Positions 56,308 to 64,000 of a stretch of 64,000 bases of DNA are shown here, in pieces. The translations under genes and the position numbers were made by a program. Below the pieces are notes generated by a model. The model was not told where the DNA came from and searched no databases. It saw nothing but the letters and a program-made list of their open reading frames with translations. Source of the DNA: Cellulomonas sp. JH27-2 (GTDB lineage: Bacteria; Actinomycetota; Actinomycetes; Actinomycetales; Cellulomonadaceae); the NCBI RefSeq assembly GCF_014837175.1, contig NZ_JACYFR010000001.1:558001-622000 (forward strand), given 5' to 3'. Positions within the stretch are counted from its first letter, which is position 1; every line of letters starts with the position of its first letter.

Positions 56308-57027
56308 TCAGTCCCCGGGGATCTCGAAGCGGACGATCACGATCTCGTCGTCCGCGGCGAGGTCGGGGTAGTAGTCGCGCAGGGCAGGCAGGACATCCGC
56401 GGCACGGTCGAAGCCGTCGGCTCGCGCGTCGTCGTCGGTCAGCTCGCTGACGGGCTTCGCGACGGTCGAGACGATGCGCCCGGCCAGCGTGACCTCCTCG
56501 TCTAGCTCGAACACGAGCCTTGCCGGTCCGACGTGGACGGGGTCCTCGAACCGCAGGGTGACGCGCTTGGTGCCCGCACGGACGGCGGCGAGGTGCGAGC
56601 CGCGGAACCGCAGCCGCTGGACCGCCTGCGCACGCGTCGAGTAGCTGTGCGGGAGCAGGTCGACGACGGGCACCACCCGGACGCCGTCGTCGGCTGGGAC
56701 GAGCACCCGGATGTCGGGGAAGTAGTCCGCGAGCACCTGACGGTCGCGTCCGCACGGCGCCAGGACGCCACGGCCGTCGTCGCCCACCGCCACGATCAAC
56801 CGCGGCCGCCGCGCGCCTGCGGCGCGTGCCGTCGCCAGCGCCACCAGCTCCGCGCACGGGCCGCCCGTGAAGTGATAGAGGTTCAGGCCGACGTGCGTGC
56901 GGCCGTGCTCGTCGAGCACCGCGGCGGCGACCGTGTGCACGTCCCCGTCGCCGTGCTCGCGGACCGCGGAGCGCGCGGCGTCGACGAGCGCGTCCTGAGC
57001 GGACTGGTCGATCGGGTGCGTCGTCAC
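56308..57027 (-). CDS. Cytidine-deaminase-like domain fused to an ASCH domain
   Basis: 239 residues from GTG at 57025-57027. The N-terminal 125 residues have the deaminase fold (AAAVLDEHGRTHVGLNLYHFTGGPCAELVALATA, then VLAPCGRDRQVLADYFPDIRVLV). The zinc motif is CAE and PCGRDR: the second cysteine of the usual PCGxC is replaced by Asp. The C-terminal half is an ASCH/PUA-like RNA- or nucleotide-binding domain (LRFRGSHLAAVRAGTKRVTLRFEDPVHVGPARLVF). A nucleoside or modified-base deaminase is likely; activity with the altered site is uncertain. Confidence 0.82.
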   Translation of the reverse strand: MTTHPIDQSAQDALVDAARSAVREHGDGDVHTVAAAVLDEHGRTHVGLNLYHFTGGPCAELVALATARAAGARRPRLIVAVGDDGRGVLAPCGRDRQVLADYFPDIRVLVPADDGVRVVPVVDLLPHSYSTRAQAVQRLRFRGSHLAAVRAGTKRVTLRFEDPVHVGPARLVFELDEEVTLAGRIVSTVAKPVSELTDDDARADGFDRAADVLPALRDYYPDLAADDEIVIVRFEIPGD

Positions 57028-57099
57028 AGCCCGCGAGCCTAGTCGGCGCCCGACGATCGATGACCGCGACCGCCGACGACACCGTGAGGGCGGCGCCTT

Positions 57100-57112
57100 A
57101 ATCGGTTCACAC
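57100..57112. promoter_or_regulatory. LacI-type box upstream of the GH5 gene
   Basis: AATCGGTTCACAC, the partner of AATCGATTCGCAC at 41489. It lies 178 bp upstream of the GH5 start. Confidence 0.45.
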
Positions 57113-57145
57113 GGGTGCATGGCTAGCGCGACCGTGGTGGAGTCG

Positions 57146-57153
57146 AAGCGCTT
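57146..57153. promoter_or_regulatory. AAGCGCTT palindrome upstream of the GH5 gene
   Basis: A perfect 8-bp palindrome with the GCGC core seen in LacI/CelR-type cellulase operators, 137 bp before the start. Weak evidence on its own. Confidence 0.35.
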
Positions 57154-57289
57154 GCGTCCCCGACCGCACCGTCGCGATCGCGTCCCACGCGAGCAGCAGC
57201 GAACGGCCGTCCACCCCCGGGCGGCGTTCGGCCATCGCCGGAGCCGTCCATGGCCTTGTGGGTGCTCCCTGTCAGGAAGGGACCACCTC

Positions 57290-58939
57290 GTGCTCCCATC
57301 ACGTCCCGCCGTACTGGCCCGCAAGATGATGACGGTCGCCGCGGCGCTCGCGGTCACCGCGGTCGGCTCGATCGCCGTTGTCGACCAGGCCAGCGCCGCC
57401 ACCGGCTGCAAGGTCGACTACGCCGTCACCAGCCAGTGGCCCGGCGGCTTCACCACCAACGTCAACGTCACCAACCTGGGCAGCGCCGTCACGGCCTGGG
57501 ACCTCGGCTTCTCGTTCAGCGCCGGCCAGGCCGTCACACAGCTGTGGAGCGGCACGGTCACCCAGACCGGTCCCGCCGTGAAGGTGCACAACGCCGCGTA
57601 CAACGGATCGCTGGCGACGAACGGCTCCACGTCGTTCGGCTTCATCGGCACCTACGGCTCGTCGAACCCGGCCCCCACCGTGTTCACGCTCAACGGCGTC
57701 GCGTGCACGGGCGCCCCGGTGACACCCAGCGGCACGACGACGCCGACCACCACCCCCACACCCACGAAGTCCGCGACTCCGACGCCCACCCCCACCGCGA
57801 CCGCCACGCCCACCCCGACCCCCACGCCGACGGCTACCACCACGCCCATCACCGGCTCGGCCGCACAGCTCGTCACCGCGCTGGGCAAGGGCTGGAACCT
57901 CGGCAACCAGCTCGAGGCCAGCAACAACGGCGTGCCGTCGGAGACGGCGTGGGGCAACCCGGTCATCACCGGGGCGCTCTTCGACAAGGTCAAGGCCGCC
58001 GGCTTCTCGACCGTCCGCATCCCGGTCTCCTACCTCAGCAAGATCGGCGCGGCCCCCAGCTACACGGTCGACGCCGCGTGGCTGAACCGTATCCAGGAGG
58101 TCGTCAAGCTCGCGTCCGACCGCGGCCTGTACGTTGTGGTCAACATGCACGGTGACGGCTACAAGGGCGTCGCCGGCTCGTGGCTGATCTGCGACGCGTC
58201 CGACCAGACCACGATCAAGGCCAAGTACGCGAAGGTCTGGCAGCAGGTGGCCACCAAGCTCGCGGGCTTCGACGGGCACCTGATCCTCGAATCCATGAAC
58301 GAGGAGTTCGACGGCCAGTACGGCACGCCCACGCAGCCCTGCTACAACAACATCAACGCCTACAACCAAACGTTCGTCGACACGGTCCGCCAGACCGGCG
58401 GCAACAACGCCTCGCGGTGGCTGATGGTCCCGGGCTGGAACACGAACATCGACTACACGGTGGGCAGCTACGGCTTCGTGATCCCGACCGACACGTACCG
58501 CTCGTCGGCCATCCCCGCCGCGGACAAGCGCCTGATGATCTCCGTCCACTACTACGACCCGTGGGACTTCACGGGCCAGGAGGACGGGAACGTCACGCAG
58601 TGGGGCCCGAACGCGACGAACTCGGCGAAGAAGTCCACCTGGGGCCAGCAGGACTACATGGACACGCAGCTGAAGAAGATGTCCGACACCTTCGGCAGCA
58701 AGGGCTACCCCGTGTTCATCGGTGAGTACGGCTCGATCGACAAGACGGCCTTCGACTCGGCGAACAACACCTACCGGGCCGACTACGCCCGCACCCTGGT
58801 CGCCACCGCCAAGAAGTACGGCGAGGCCACGGCCTACTGGGACAACGGCTACAACGGCCAGTTCGGCTTCGGGCTGTTCGACCGCAGCTCGGCGACCGTC
58901 ACCCAGCAGGGCATCATCAACGCGATCATGACGCCGTGA
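57290..58939 (+). CDS. Secreted GH5 endoglucanase with N-terminal CBM2
   Basis: 549 residues from GTG at 57290, with AGGAAGGG upstream. Signal peptide cleaved about residue 34 (DQASA|A). A CBM2 (about 36-140, with SQWPGGFTTNVNVTNLGSAV, LWSGTV, AAYNGSLATNGSTSFGFIG) is joined by a Pro-Thr linker to a GH5 barrel. The acid/base is Glu338 in LILESMNEEF and the nucleophile Glu479 in FIGEYGS; RIPVSY and NMHGDGYKG are also conserved. It hydrolyses internal beta-1,4-glucosidic bonds in cellulose outside the cell. Confidence 0.94.
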   Translation: MLPSRPAVLARKMMTVAAALAVTAVGSIAVVDQASAATGCKVDYAVTSQWPGGFTTNVNVTNLGSAVTAWDLGFSFSAGQAVTQLWSGTVTQTGPAVKVHNAAYNGSLATNGSTSFGFIGTYGSSNPAPTVFTLNGVACTGAPVTPSGTTTPTTTPTPTKSATPTPTPTATATPTPTPTPTATTTPITGSAAQLVTALGKGWNLGNQLEASNNGVPSETAWGNPVITGALFDKVKAAGFSTVRIPVSYLSKIGAAPSYTVDAAWLNRIQEVVKLASDRGLYVVVNMHGDGYKGVAGSWLICDASDQTTIKAKYAKVWQQVATKLAGFDGHLILESMNEEFDGQYGTPTQPCYNNINAYNQTFVDTVRQTGGNNASRWLMVPGWNTNIDYTVGSYGFVIPTDTYRSSAIPAADKRLMISVHYYDPWDFTGQEDGNVTQWGPNATNSAKKSTWGQQDYMDTQLKKMSDTFGSKGYPVFIGEYGSIDKTAFDSANNTYRADYARTLVATAKKYGEATAYWDNGYNGQFGFGLFDRSSATVTQQGIINAIMTP

Positions 58940-58944
58940 CTCCT

Positions 58945-59010
58945 CGGGTCGCGGGTTGCCCGTCGGTGCGCTGGTTGCAGCGCACGGTTCGACGGACAAC
59001 CCGCGACCCG
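58945..59010. terminator. 66-bp nested hairpin after the GH5 gene
   Basis: A 14-bp outer stem (CGGGTCGCGGGTTG with its complement at 58997-59010) encloses a second stem made of CCGTCG/CGACGG and GTGCGCT/AGCGCAC. It starts 6 bp past the stop codon and lies between convergent genes. Confidence 0.8.
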
Positions 59011-59024
59011 CGCAGGTGTCGGCC

Positions 59025-59306
59025 TCAGCGCACCGGGCCGCGCAGGCCGTCGATCGGGACCTCGTCCCAGGTGGCGAACGGGTCGTCGCCGACCTCGGCC
59101 ATGAGCGCCGGCCGTGCAGCCGCGGCGGCCTCGGCCGACTCCCACAGCGCGACGCCGACGAGCCGCCCGTCCTCGTCGTCGACCACGCCGACGAACTCGA
59201 GCCCGGCCTGCTGGCGCGCGACGGCGCCGTACCGCTGCATCGAGTCGATGACAGCCTCGCGGTGCTCGGGCTTGGGCGTGTGCACGGACACGACGGCATA
59301 GGTCAT
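59025..59306 (-). CDS. Antibiotic-biosynthesis-monooxygenase-fold protein
   Basis: 93 residues from ATG at 59304-59306. Ferredoxin-like dimeric alpha/beta-barrel fold: YAVVSVHTPKPEHREAVIDSMQRYGAVARQQAGLEFVGVVDDEDGRLVGVALWES. Small oxygenase or heme-degrading-type domain; function unknown. It is the last minus-strand gene of the GH3/MATE stretch, 109 bp after the MATE gene. Confidence 0.82.
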   Translation of the reverse strand: MTYAVVSVHTPKPEHREAVIDSMQRYGAVARQQAGLEFVGVVDDEDGRLVGVALWESAEAAAAARPALMAEVGDDPFATWDEVPIDGLRGPVR

Positions 59307-59415
59307 ACGCGGCATTCGACCACCGCGCGCCCCGCTCGACCACCCCCCGCACGCGTCGCGTTCTGGGTTCCTGCCGCTGTTCGCGCGAAAACCGGAACAC
59401 GACGGCCGAGGCCGG

Positions 59416-60774
59416 TCAGCGGGCCGCTGCGCTCCAGGCGATGCGGCGGAGGACCAGGGCCGACGCCGCGGCGCTGACCAGCTCGCCCGCGGCGAGGCCG
59501 ACCCAGATGCCCGTCGTCCCGTACGCGCGACCCAGCACCAGGACCAGCGGGACCTTGACGACGACGAGCGTCCCGACCGAGAGCACGTACGACGGGCGCG
59601 GGTGCCCGACGGCCTGGAAGTACGCCGAGACCAGCGGCGTGACGCCCGCGGCGGCGAAGCCGACCGCCATGATCCGCAGCGCGTCGGCCGCCGACGAGCG
59701 CACGGCGGGCTCGTCGACGAAGAAGCCGACCAGCGGCCCAGCGGCAACCGCGACGAGCGCAGCCGCCGCCACCGAGTAGACCAGCGTCGCCCGCAGCGAC
59801 AGGACGCGGGCCAGCACGACGCGGTCTACCAGCCGGCGCCCCGCGTTGTAGCCGACGATCGGCTGCATGCCCTGGCTGATGCCGAGCTGCGGCATGGCGA
59901 CGAACGTCTGGATCCGCGCGCAGATGGCGAATGCGGCGAGCGCGGTGGCGCCCCCGACGGCGACCAGGGTCGTGTTGACCACCACTGCCAGAAGCGTCGC
60001 CCCGAACCCGGCCAGGAACGACGGCGCCCCGATCCCCAGCACCGTGCCGACGGTCCGCGCGCGCGGGCGCAGGTCGGCGGGCGAGACCCGGTAGGGCCGA
60101 CGACGCTGCACGAAGAAGAACCACACGCTCATCGCCGCGGACACGGCCTGGCCGCCGACCGTCCCCAGCGCGGCGCCCCGCACGCCCAGGTCCAGCCCGT
60201 AGATGAGCAGCGGGTCGAGCACGATCTGCACGACGACGGGCACGACCCACAGCATCGTCGAGAACCGCATCCGCCCCTCGGCGCGCACCAGGCTGGAGAA
60301 GCCCGTCGACACGACCGCGCCGGCCAGGATGACGACCGCGTAGTCGTGCGCGTAGCCGAAGGTCTCGCCCTGCGCCCCGAGCGCCCGCAGCAGCGGGTCG
60401 AGGCCGAGCAGCCCGACGACCGTCGTCGTGAGCGCCGCCGCCCAGAACACCGTGAACGCGTTCCCCGCGGCGCGCGCCGCACCGGAACGGTCCCCCGCCC
60501 CCAGCGCACGAGAGACGACGGACGCGCCGCCGACGCCGAGCGCGGTCGAGACCGCCCCCAGCGCCAGCAGCAGAGGGGCGACGATGTTGACGGCGGCCAT
60601 GGCCGTCGCGCCCACGCCGCGCGCGACGAACCACGCGTTGGTCAGCGCGTAGATGCCGTAGACACCGACCGACAGCGTGGTCTGCGAGCACGCGTGCCAC
60701 AGCAGCCGGCCGACGGGGCGGGTGCCGAGCGTGGCCGCGTGCTCGTCGGCCCGCGGCGGGGCCTGCGCGCTCAC
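59416..60774 (-). CDS. MATE-family efflux transporter
   Basis: 452 residues from GTG at 60772-60774. Twelve membrane helices with the MATE repeats: YGIYALTNAWFVARGVGATAMAAVNIVAPLLLALGAVSTALGVGGASVVSRALG in the first half and GISQGMQPIVGYNAGRRLVDRV in the second. Exports cationic drugs or metabolites by Na+ or H+ exchange. It overlaps the GH3 gene by 4 nt (GTGA), an unusual coupling of an exporter to a beta-glucosidase. Confidence 0.93.
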   Translation of the reverse strand: MSAQAPPRADEHAATLGTRPVGRLLWHACSQTTLSVGVYGIYALTNAWFVARGVGATAMAAVNIVAPLLLALGAVSTALGVGGASVVSRALGAGDRSGAARAAGNAFTVFWAAALTTTVVGLLGLDPLLRALGAQGETFGYAHDYAVVILAGAVVSTGFSSLVRAEGRMRFSTMLWVVPVVVQIVLDPLLIYGLDLGVRGAALGTVGGQAVSAAMSVWFFFVQRRRPYRVSPADLRPRARTVGTVLGIGAPSFLAGFGATLLAVVVNTTLVAVGGATALAAFAICARIQTFVAMPQLGISQGMQPIVGYNAGRRLVDRVVLARVLSLRATLVYSVAAAALVAVAAGPLVGFFVDEPAVRSSAADALRIMAVGFAAAGVTPLVSAYFQAVGHPRPSYVLSVGTLVVVKVPLVLVLGRAYGTTGIWVGLAAGELVSAAASALVLRRIAWSAAAR

Positions 60775-63032
60775 ACCACCTCGAGCACCGTGGTCAGCTC
60801 GGCGGTCGACGAGCCGCCGACGAAGACGTCGATCGTCGTCGCGTCCTGGACGAACGCACGCGGCACGGCGCTCCAGTACCGCAGCTCGTCGGGCCCGAGC
60901 GTGAGGGTGACCGTCCGGGTCTCGCCCGCGGCGACGTGCACGCGCGTGAAGCCCTTGAGCTCGCGCAGCGGGCGCGACGACGTGCCGTGGCGCTGGTGGA
61001 TGTACAGCTGGACGACCTCGTCGGCGTCGCGCGACGACGTGTTGGTGACGTCCACCGACACGTCGACGCTCTCTCCGACAGCGATCGACGAGCTGCTCAG
61101 GCCCAGGTTCGCGTACTCGAACGCGGCGTAGGACAGGCCGTGGCCGAACGGGAAGAGCGGCGTGCTGACCTCGTCCCAGTACCGCTTGCCGGCGCCGTCC
61201 GGCTCGAACGTGCGCAGGTGCGAGTAGACCATCGGGACGTGCCCGACATGGCGCGGCCACGTGAAGGGCAGGCGGCCGGCCGGCGAGCTGTCACCGAGCA
61301 GCATCGACGCGACCGCGTCACCGCCGCGCGTGCCCGGATACCAGACCTGCACGATGGCGGGCACGTTCTCGGCCGCCCACCGCAGGTCCACCGGCCGCCC
61401 GCTCATGACGACGAGAACGACGGGCGTGCCCGTCGCGACGATCCGCTCGAGCTGCTCGATCTGGCGGCCCGGCAGGTCGAGGGTCGAGGCGCTCGCCTTC
61501 TCCCCGATCTGGTTCTGGCGCTGCCCGACGACGACGATCGCGACGTCGGCCGCAACGGCCGCGGCGACAGCGGCGTCGATCGCCGCGTCGTCGTCGTAGT
61601 CGTCGGGCGTGTGCTGCACGTCCGCATCGCGGTCGTCGAACATCGACGGAAACACGCGCTCGACGATGCCCGCGCCGGGCTCGTGCGTGACGGTCTCCGC
61701 GCCCAGCCGGGCGCGCAGGCCCTCGAGGATCGTCACCGTCTCCGGGACGTCCTGGTCGAAGACCCACGGGCCCAGGGTGTCGCGCTTGCTGTCCGCGAGC
61801 TGTCCGATCACCGCGACGGAACCCAGCGCGTCGGCCGCGAGCGGGAGGGCGCCGCCCTCGTTGCGCAGCAGGACGAACGTCTGCTCGGCGGTGGTGCGGG
61901 CCAGCTCGCGGTGCTCGGGTGCGGCGGCGACCTGCGCCGCGTGCGCCTCGTCGGCGTACGGGTTCTCGAACAGGCCGAGCTGGAACTTGACGGTCAGCAC
62001 GCGGCGGACGGACTCGTCGACCTGCTCCTGCGTGATCAGACCGTCGGCGACCGCCTGCGGCAGGTGCGCGTACGCGGGCTCGAACATGCACATCTCCATG
62101 TCCAGCCCGGCGACCAGCGCCCGCGCGCCCGCGTCCTTCGCGTCCGCGGCGAAGTGCTGGACCTCCAGCGACTTCACGGCGTTGGCGTCGGAGACGACGA
62201 ACCCGTCGAAGCCGAGCTCACCGCGCAGCACGTCGCCCAGCAGCCAGCGGTTGCCGGACGCGGGCACGCCGTTGAGGTCCATGTACGCGCTCATGATGTT
62301 GGCGGCGCCCGCCTCGATCGCGGCCCGGAACGGCGGGAGGTAGACGTTCCACAGCTCGGAGTCGGAGATCTCCGCGTCCTCGTAGTCACGGCCGCCGCGC
62401 GCTGCGCCGTAGCCGGCGAAGTGCTTGGGACCGGCCAGGATGCTCTCCGCGCCCAGGTCACCCTGGAAGCCGCGCACCTGTGCCGCGGCCATCGCCGCGC
62501 CCAGCACCGGATCCTCGCCGGCACCCTCGATCATCCGGCCCCAGCGCGGGTCGCGCGCGATGTCGACCATCGGCGCGAACGCCCAGTGCAGACCGGCAGC
62601 CCGCGCCTCGCGCGCGGCGACGGCCTGGGCTGCCTCGGCGGCATCGGGCGACCAGCTCGCCGCCATCGCGAGCGGCACGGGGAAGATCGTGCGCAGGCCG
62701 TGGATCACGTCGAAGCCGAAGATCAGCGGGATGCCCAGCCGCGTCTCCTCGACCGCGATCCGCTGCAAGCGGTTGGCCAGGTCGGGGTGCTGCACGAACA
62801 GCAGGGACGTGGCACCGGCGTTGCGGACCGCCTCCTCCACCATGCCCGGCTGCTGCGCGAACAGCGCGGCCTCGGGCGGCAGGTTCTCGAGGTCGAGCTG
62901 CGCGGCGTCGGCACCCCAGAAGTAGAAGTACTGCGTGAGCTGGCCCGCCTTCTCCTCCGGCGTCAGCTGCGCCAGCAGGTCCTCGACCCGCTCGGCGATC
63001 GGACGGGAAGGGTCGCGGTAAACCTGGGACAT
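60771..63032 (-). CDS. GH3 beta-glucosidase (BglX-like), cytoplasmic
   Basis: 753 residues, ATG with GGAGGA upstream. GH3 N-terminal TIM barrel with nucleophile Asp282 in GFVVSDANAVKSL and KHFAGYGAARGGRDY; (alpha/beta)6 sandwich with VAVIGQLADSKRDTLGPW; C-terminal fibronectin-like domain (VDVTNTSSRDADEVVQLYIHQ). No signal peptide is present, unlike many secreted BglX enzymes, so it should hydrolyse imported cello- or gluco-oligosaccharides inside the cell. Confidence 0.95.
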   Translation of the reverse strand: MSQVYRDPSRPIAERVEDLLAQLTPEEKAGQLTQYFYFWGADAAQLDLENLPPEAALFAQQPGMVEEAVRNAGATSLLFVQHPDLANRLQRIAVEETRLGIPLIFGFDVIHGLRTIFPVPLAMAASWSPDAAEAAQAVAAREARAAGLHWAFAPMVDIARDPRWGRMIEGAGEDPVLGAAMAAAQVRGFQGDLGAESILAGPKHFAGYGAARGGRDYEDAEISDSELWNVYLPPFRAAIEAGAANIMSAYMDLNGVPASGNRWLLGDVLRGELGFDGFVVSDANAVKSLEVQHFAADAKDAGARALVAGLDMEMCMFEPAYAHLPQAVADGLITQEQVDESVRRVLTVKFQLGLFENPYADEAHAAQVAAAPEHRELARTTAEQTFVLLRNEGGALPLAADALGSVAVIGQLADSKRDTLGPWVFDQDVPETVTILEGLRARLGAETVTHEPGAGIVERVFPSMFDDRDADVQHTPDDYDDDAAIDAAVAAAVAADVAIVVVGQRQNQIGEKASASTLDLPGRQIEQLERIVATGTPVVLVVMSGRPVDLRWAAENVPAIVQVWYPGTRGGDAVASMLLGDSSPAGRLPFTWPRHVGHVPMVYSHLRTFEPDGAGKRYWDEVSTPLFPFGHGLSYAAFEYANLGLSSSSIAVGESVDVSVDVTNTSSRDADEVVQLYIHQRHGTSSRPLRELKGFTRVHVAAGETRTVTLTLGPDELRYWSAVPRAFVQDATTIDVFVGGSSTAELTTVLEVV

Positions 63033-63062
63033 CTGAGTTCCTCCGGTGGTTCGACGTCGGCG

Positions 63063-64000
63063 TCAGCGCTGGGCCAGCAGGTCCATGATGTCGTCCAGCT
63101 GCGGACGGGCCCAGTCGTGCTGGGCGGTGTCGGTGTGCGCGCGGTACACCGTCTCGATCACCATGACGAGCATGAGGTGCAGGCAGTAGAGCCGGCGGCG
63201 GAGCAGCTGGGACTCGGTCAGCTCCGGCCAGCCGTACCCGCGCATGAACGCGGTCGAGTCGCCGAACTGCGGCAGGACGAGCGCGGTGAACCCCGCCTCC
63301 ATCAGCGGGTCGCCGTACAGCGCACGCTCGTGGTCGATGATGCAGGCGATGCGCCCGTCACGGACCATCACGTTCGAGTCCCACAGGTCCCACTCGACGA
63401 ACCGCGGCTCGGTGACCTCGTCGAGCACGTACGCGTGCGTGGCCAGGGTCGCGCGGACGTCGTCGTACGCGTGCCCGATGTCGACGCCGCGCGCCTCGCC
63501 GTCGCGCAGCACGTCCTCCACGATGCCGGTGAACACCACCCGCCACGACGAGTCCCCCGGGCCGGCGAGCGGCCCGAAGCGCTCCCCGACGATCGCGTTG
63601 AGCTCGCGGTTCGCGGCGCCGAGCTGCTCGTTGTACGCGTCGGCCTGCCCCGGGTCCAGCGCGTCCTTGACGATGCCGAAGTTCTCGCCGTCGACGTACG
63701 GCATGAAGAACCAGTCCGCGTCGATCAGGTCGTGGCTGGTGTCGGCGTGGTCAACGCGCGGGACGGGGACACCGGTCTGTGCCTCGATCAGGGCCAGCGA
63801 CGCGAGCTCGATGCGCATCGCGCCGCGCTCGTAGGTCATCACCTCGACGTCTGCCGGCGGAGCGATCTTCAGCACCACGTCCCGCCCGTCCCGCAACGTG
63901 ATCCGGTACGCGACGTTGAACCAGCCGTGCCCCAGCTCCTGCACCCACGGCCCCTCGGGCTCGGTCGGGACCTGGTCGGCGCCGTAGGCACGCGCGACCA
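63063..64000 (-). CDS. Aminoglycoside-phosphotransferase-family kinase, 5' end outside window
   Basis: The frame continues past the window edge (…VARAYGADQVPTEPEGPWVQELGHG at its start here), so at least 312 codons are visible and the true start lies beyond 64000. Kinase features: GHGWFNVAYRITLRDGRDVVLKIAPP with the ATP-binding Lys, VEWDLWDSNVMVRDGRIACIIDHERALYGDPLMEAGF with the catalytic D-x-x-x-x-N and the metal-binding Asp in IIDHE. The usual HGD is EWD. Phosphorylates an unknown small molecule; 30 bp before the GH3 gene, so in the same operon. Confidence 0.85.
   Translation of the reverse strand, partial: VARAYGADQVPTEPEGPWVQELGHGWFNVAYRITLRDGRDVVLKIAPPADVEVMTYERGAMRIELASLALIEAQTGVPVPRVDHADTSHDLIDADWFFMPYVDGENFGIVKDALDPGQADAYNEQLGAANRELNAIVGERFGPLAGPGDSSWRVVFTGIVEDVLRDGEARGVDIGHAYDDVRATLATHAYVLDEVTEPRFVEWDLWDSNVMVRDGRIACIIDHERALYGDPLMEAGFTALVLPQFGDSTAFMRGYGWPELTESQLLRRRLYCLHLMLVMVIETVYRAHTDTAQHDWARPQLDDIMDLLAQR

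Overview
The window reads as the chromosome of a high-GC cellulolytic actinobacterium, most like Cellulomonas or a close relative in the Micrococcales. The basis is strong G/C third-position bias, frequent GTG/TTG starts, secreted proteins made of a catalytic or expansin module, a Pro-Thr linker and a CBM2, an HspR-type dnaK operon with HAIR boxes, and a class Ib nrdHIEF operon with tandem NrdR boxes. The genus is inferred from gene content; no rRNA or tRNA was found to confirm it.

Layout. (1) 1-3.3 kb: a somewhat AT-richer accessory stretch with a compact minus-strand CBASS-like antiphage operon (CD-NTase, stand-alone E2-like protein, single-TM protein as likely effector) flanked by gene-poor DNA. 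(2) 3.4-7.5 kb: nrdF, nrdE, nrdI, nrdH on the minus strand under two NrdR boxes. (3) 7.8-23.5 kb: a large BTAD/NB-ARC regulator, a DrrAB-type exporter, a polar amino-acid ABC importer, a MarR/MFS pair, a LacI-like protein with no DNA-binding domain, a GlxA-type AraC regulator, an MBL hydrolase, and a lipoprotein/secreted-protein pair. (4) 23.6-31.5 kb: GH2 beta-mannosidase divergent from a ROK regulator, then a urea-carboxylase-region-like cluster (ABC binding protein, flavin reductase, DUF1989) divergent from its GntR regulator across a strong palindromic operator. (5) 31.6-37.6 kb: DUF389 membrane protein, the dnaK-grpE-dnaJ-hspR operon, and a YdeI-family protein.

(6) 37.6-41.5 kb is a decaying patch: an in-frame remnant of a TetR N-terminus joined to an ABC ATPase lacking Walker A, a frameshifted LD-carboxypeptidase, and an APC permease with no ordinary start codon. 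(7) 41.5-50.7 kb: expansin-CBM2; a PadR/membrane-protein pair; TetR divergent from an NmrA-type reductase; an ArsR/SRPBCC pair; small oxidoreductases. (8) 50.7-57 kb: a NIF3-like pseudogene broken by an 11-bp tandem duplication, a HIT protein, a beta-helix exoprotein, a protein with four cold-shock domains, a ComB-like/kinase pair and a deaminase-ASCH fusion. (9) 57-64 kb: CBM2-GH5 endoglucanase, then on the minus strand a kinase-like gene running off the window, a GH3 beta-glucosidase, a MATE exporter and a monooxygenase-fold protein.

How it fits together. Extracellular GH5 endoglucanase and expansin attack plant polysaccharide, and the intracellular GH3 and GH2 enzymes finish the oligosaccharides. 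The two secreted CBM2 genes share an AATCGRTT LacI-type box, so co-regulation is likely. Many genes sit next to a one-component regulator with a readable palindromic operator (MarR, ROK, GntR, PadR, TetR, ArsR). Long palindromic elements occupy several gene ends and one intra-operon gap. The most interesting system is the CBASS operon, because its membrane protein was not recognised as a known effector.
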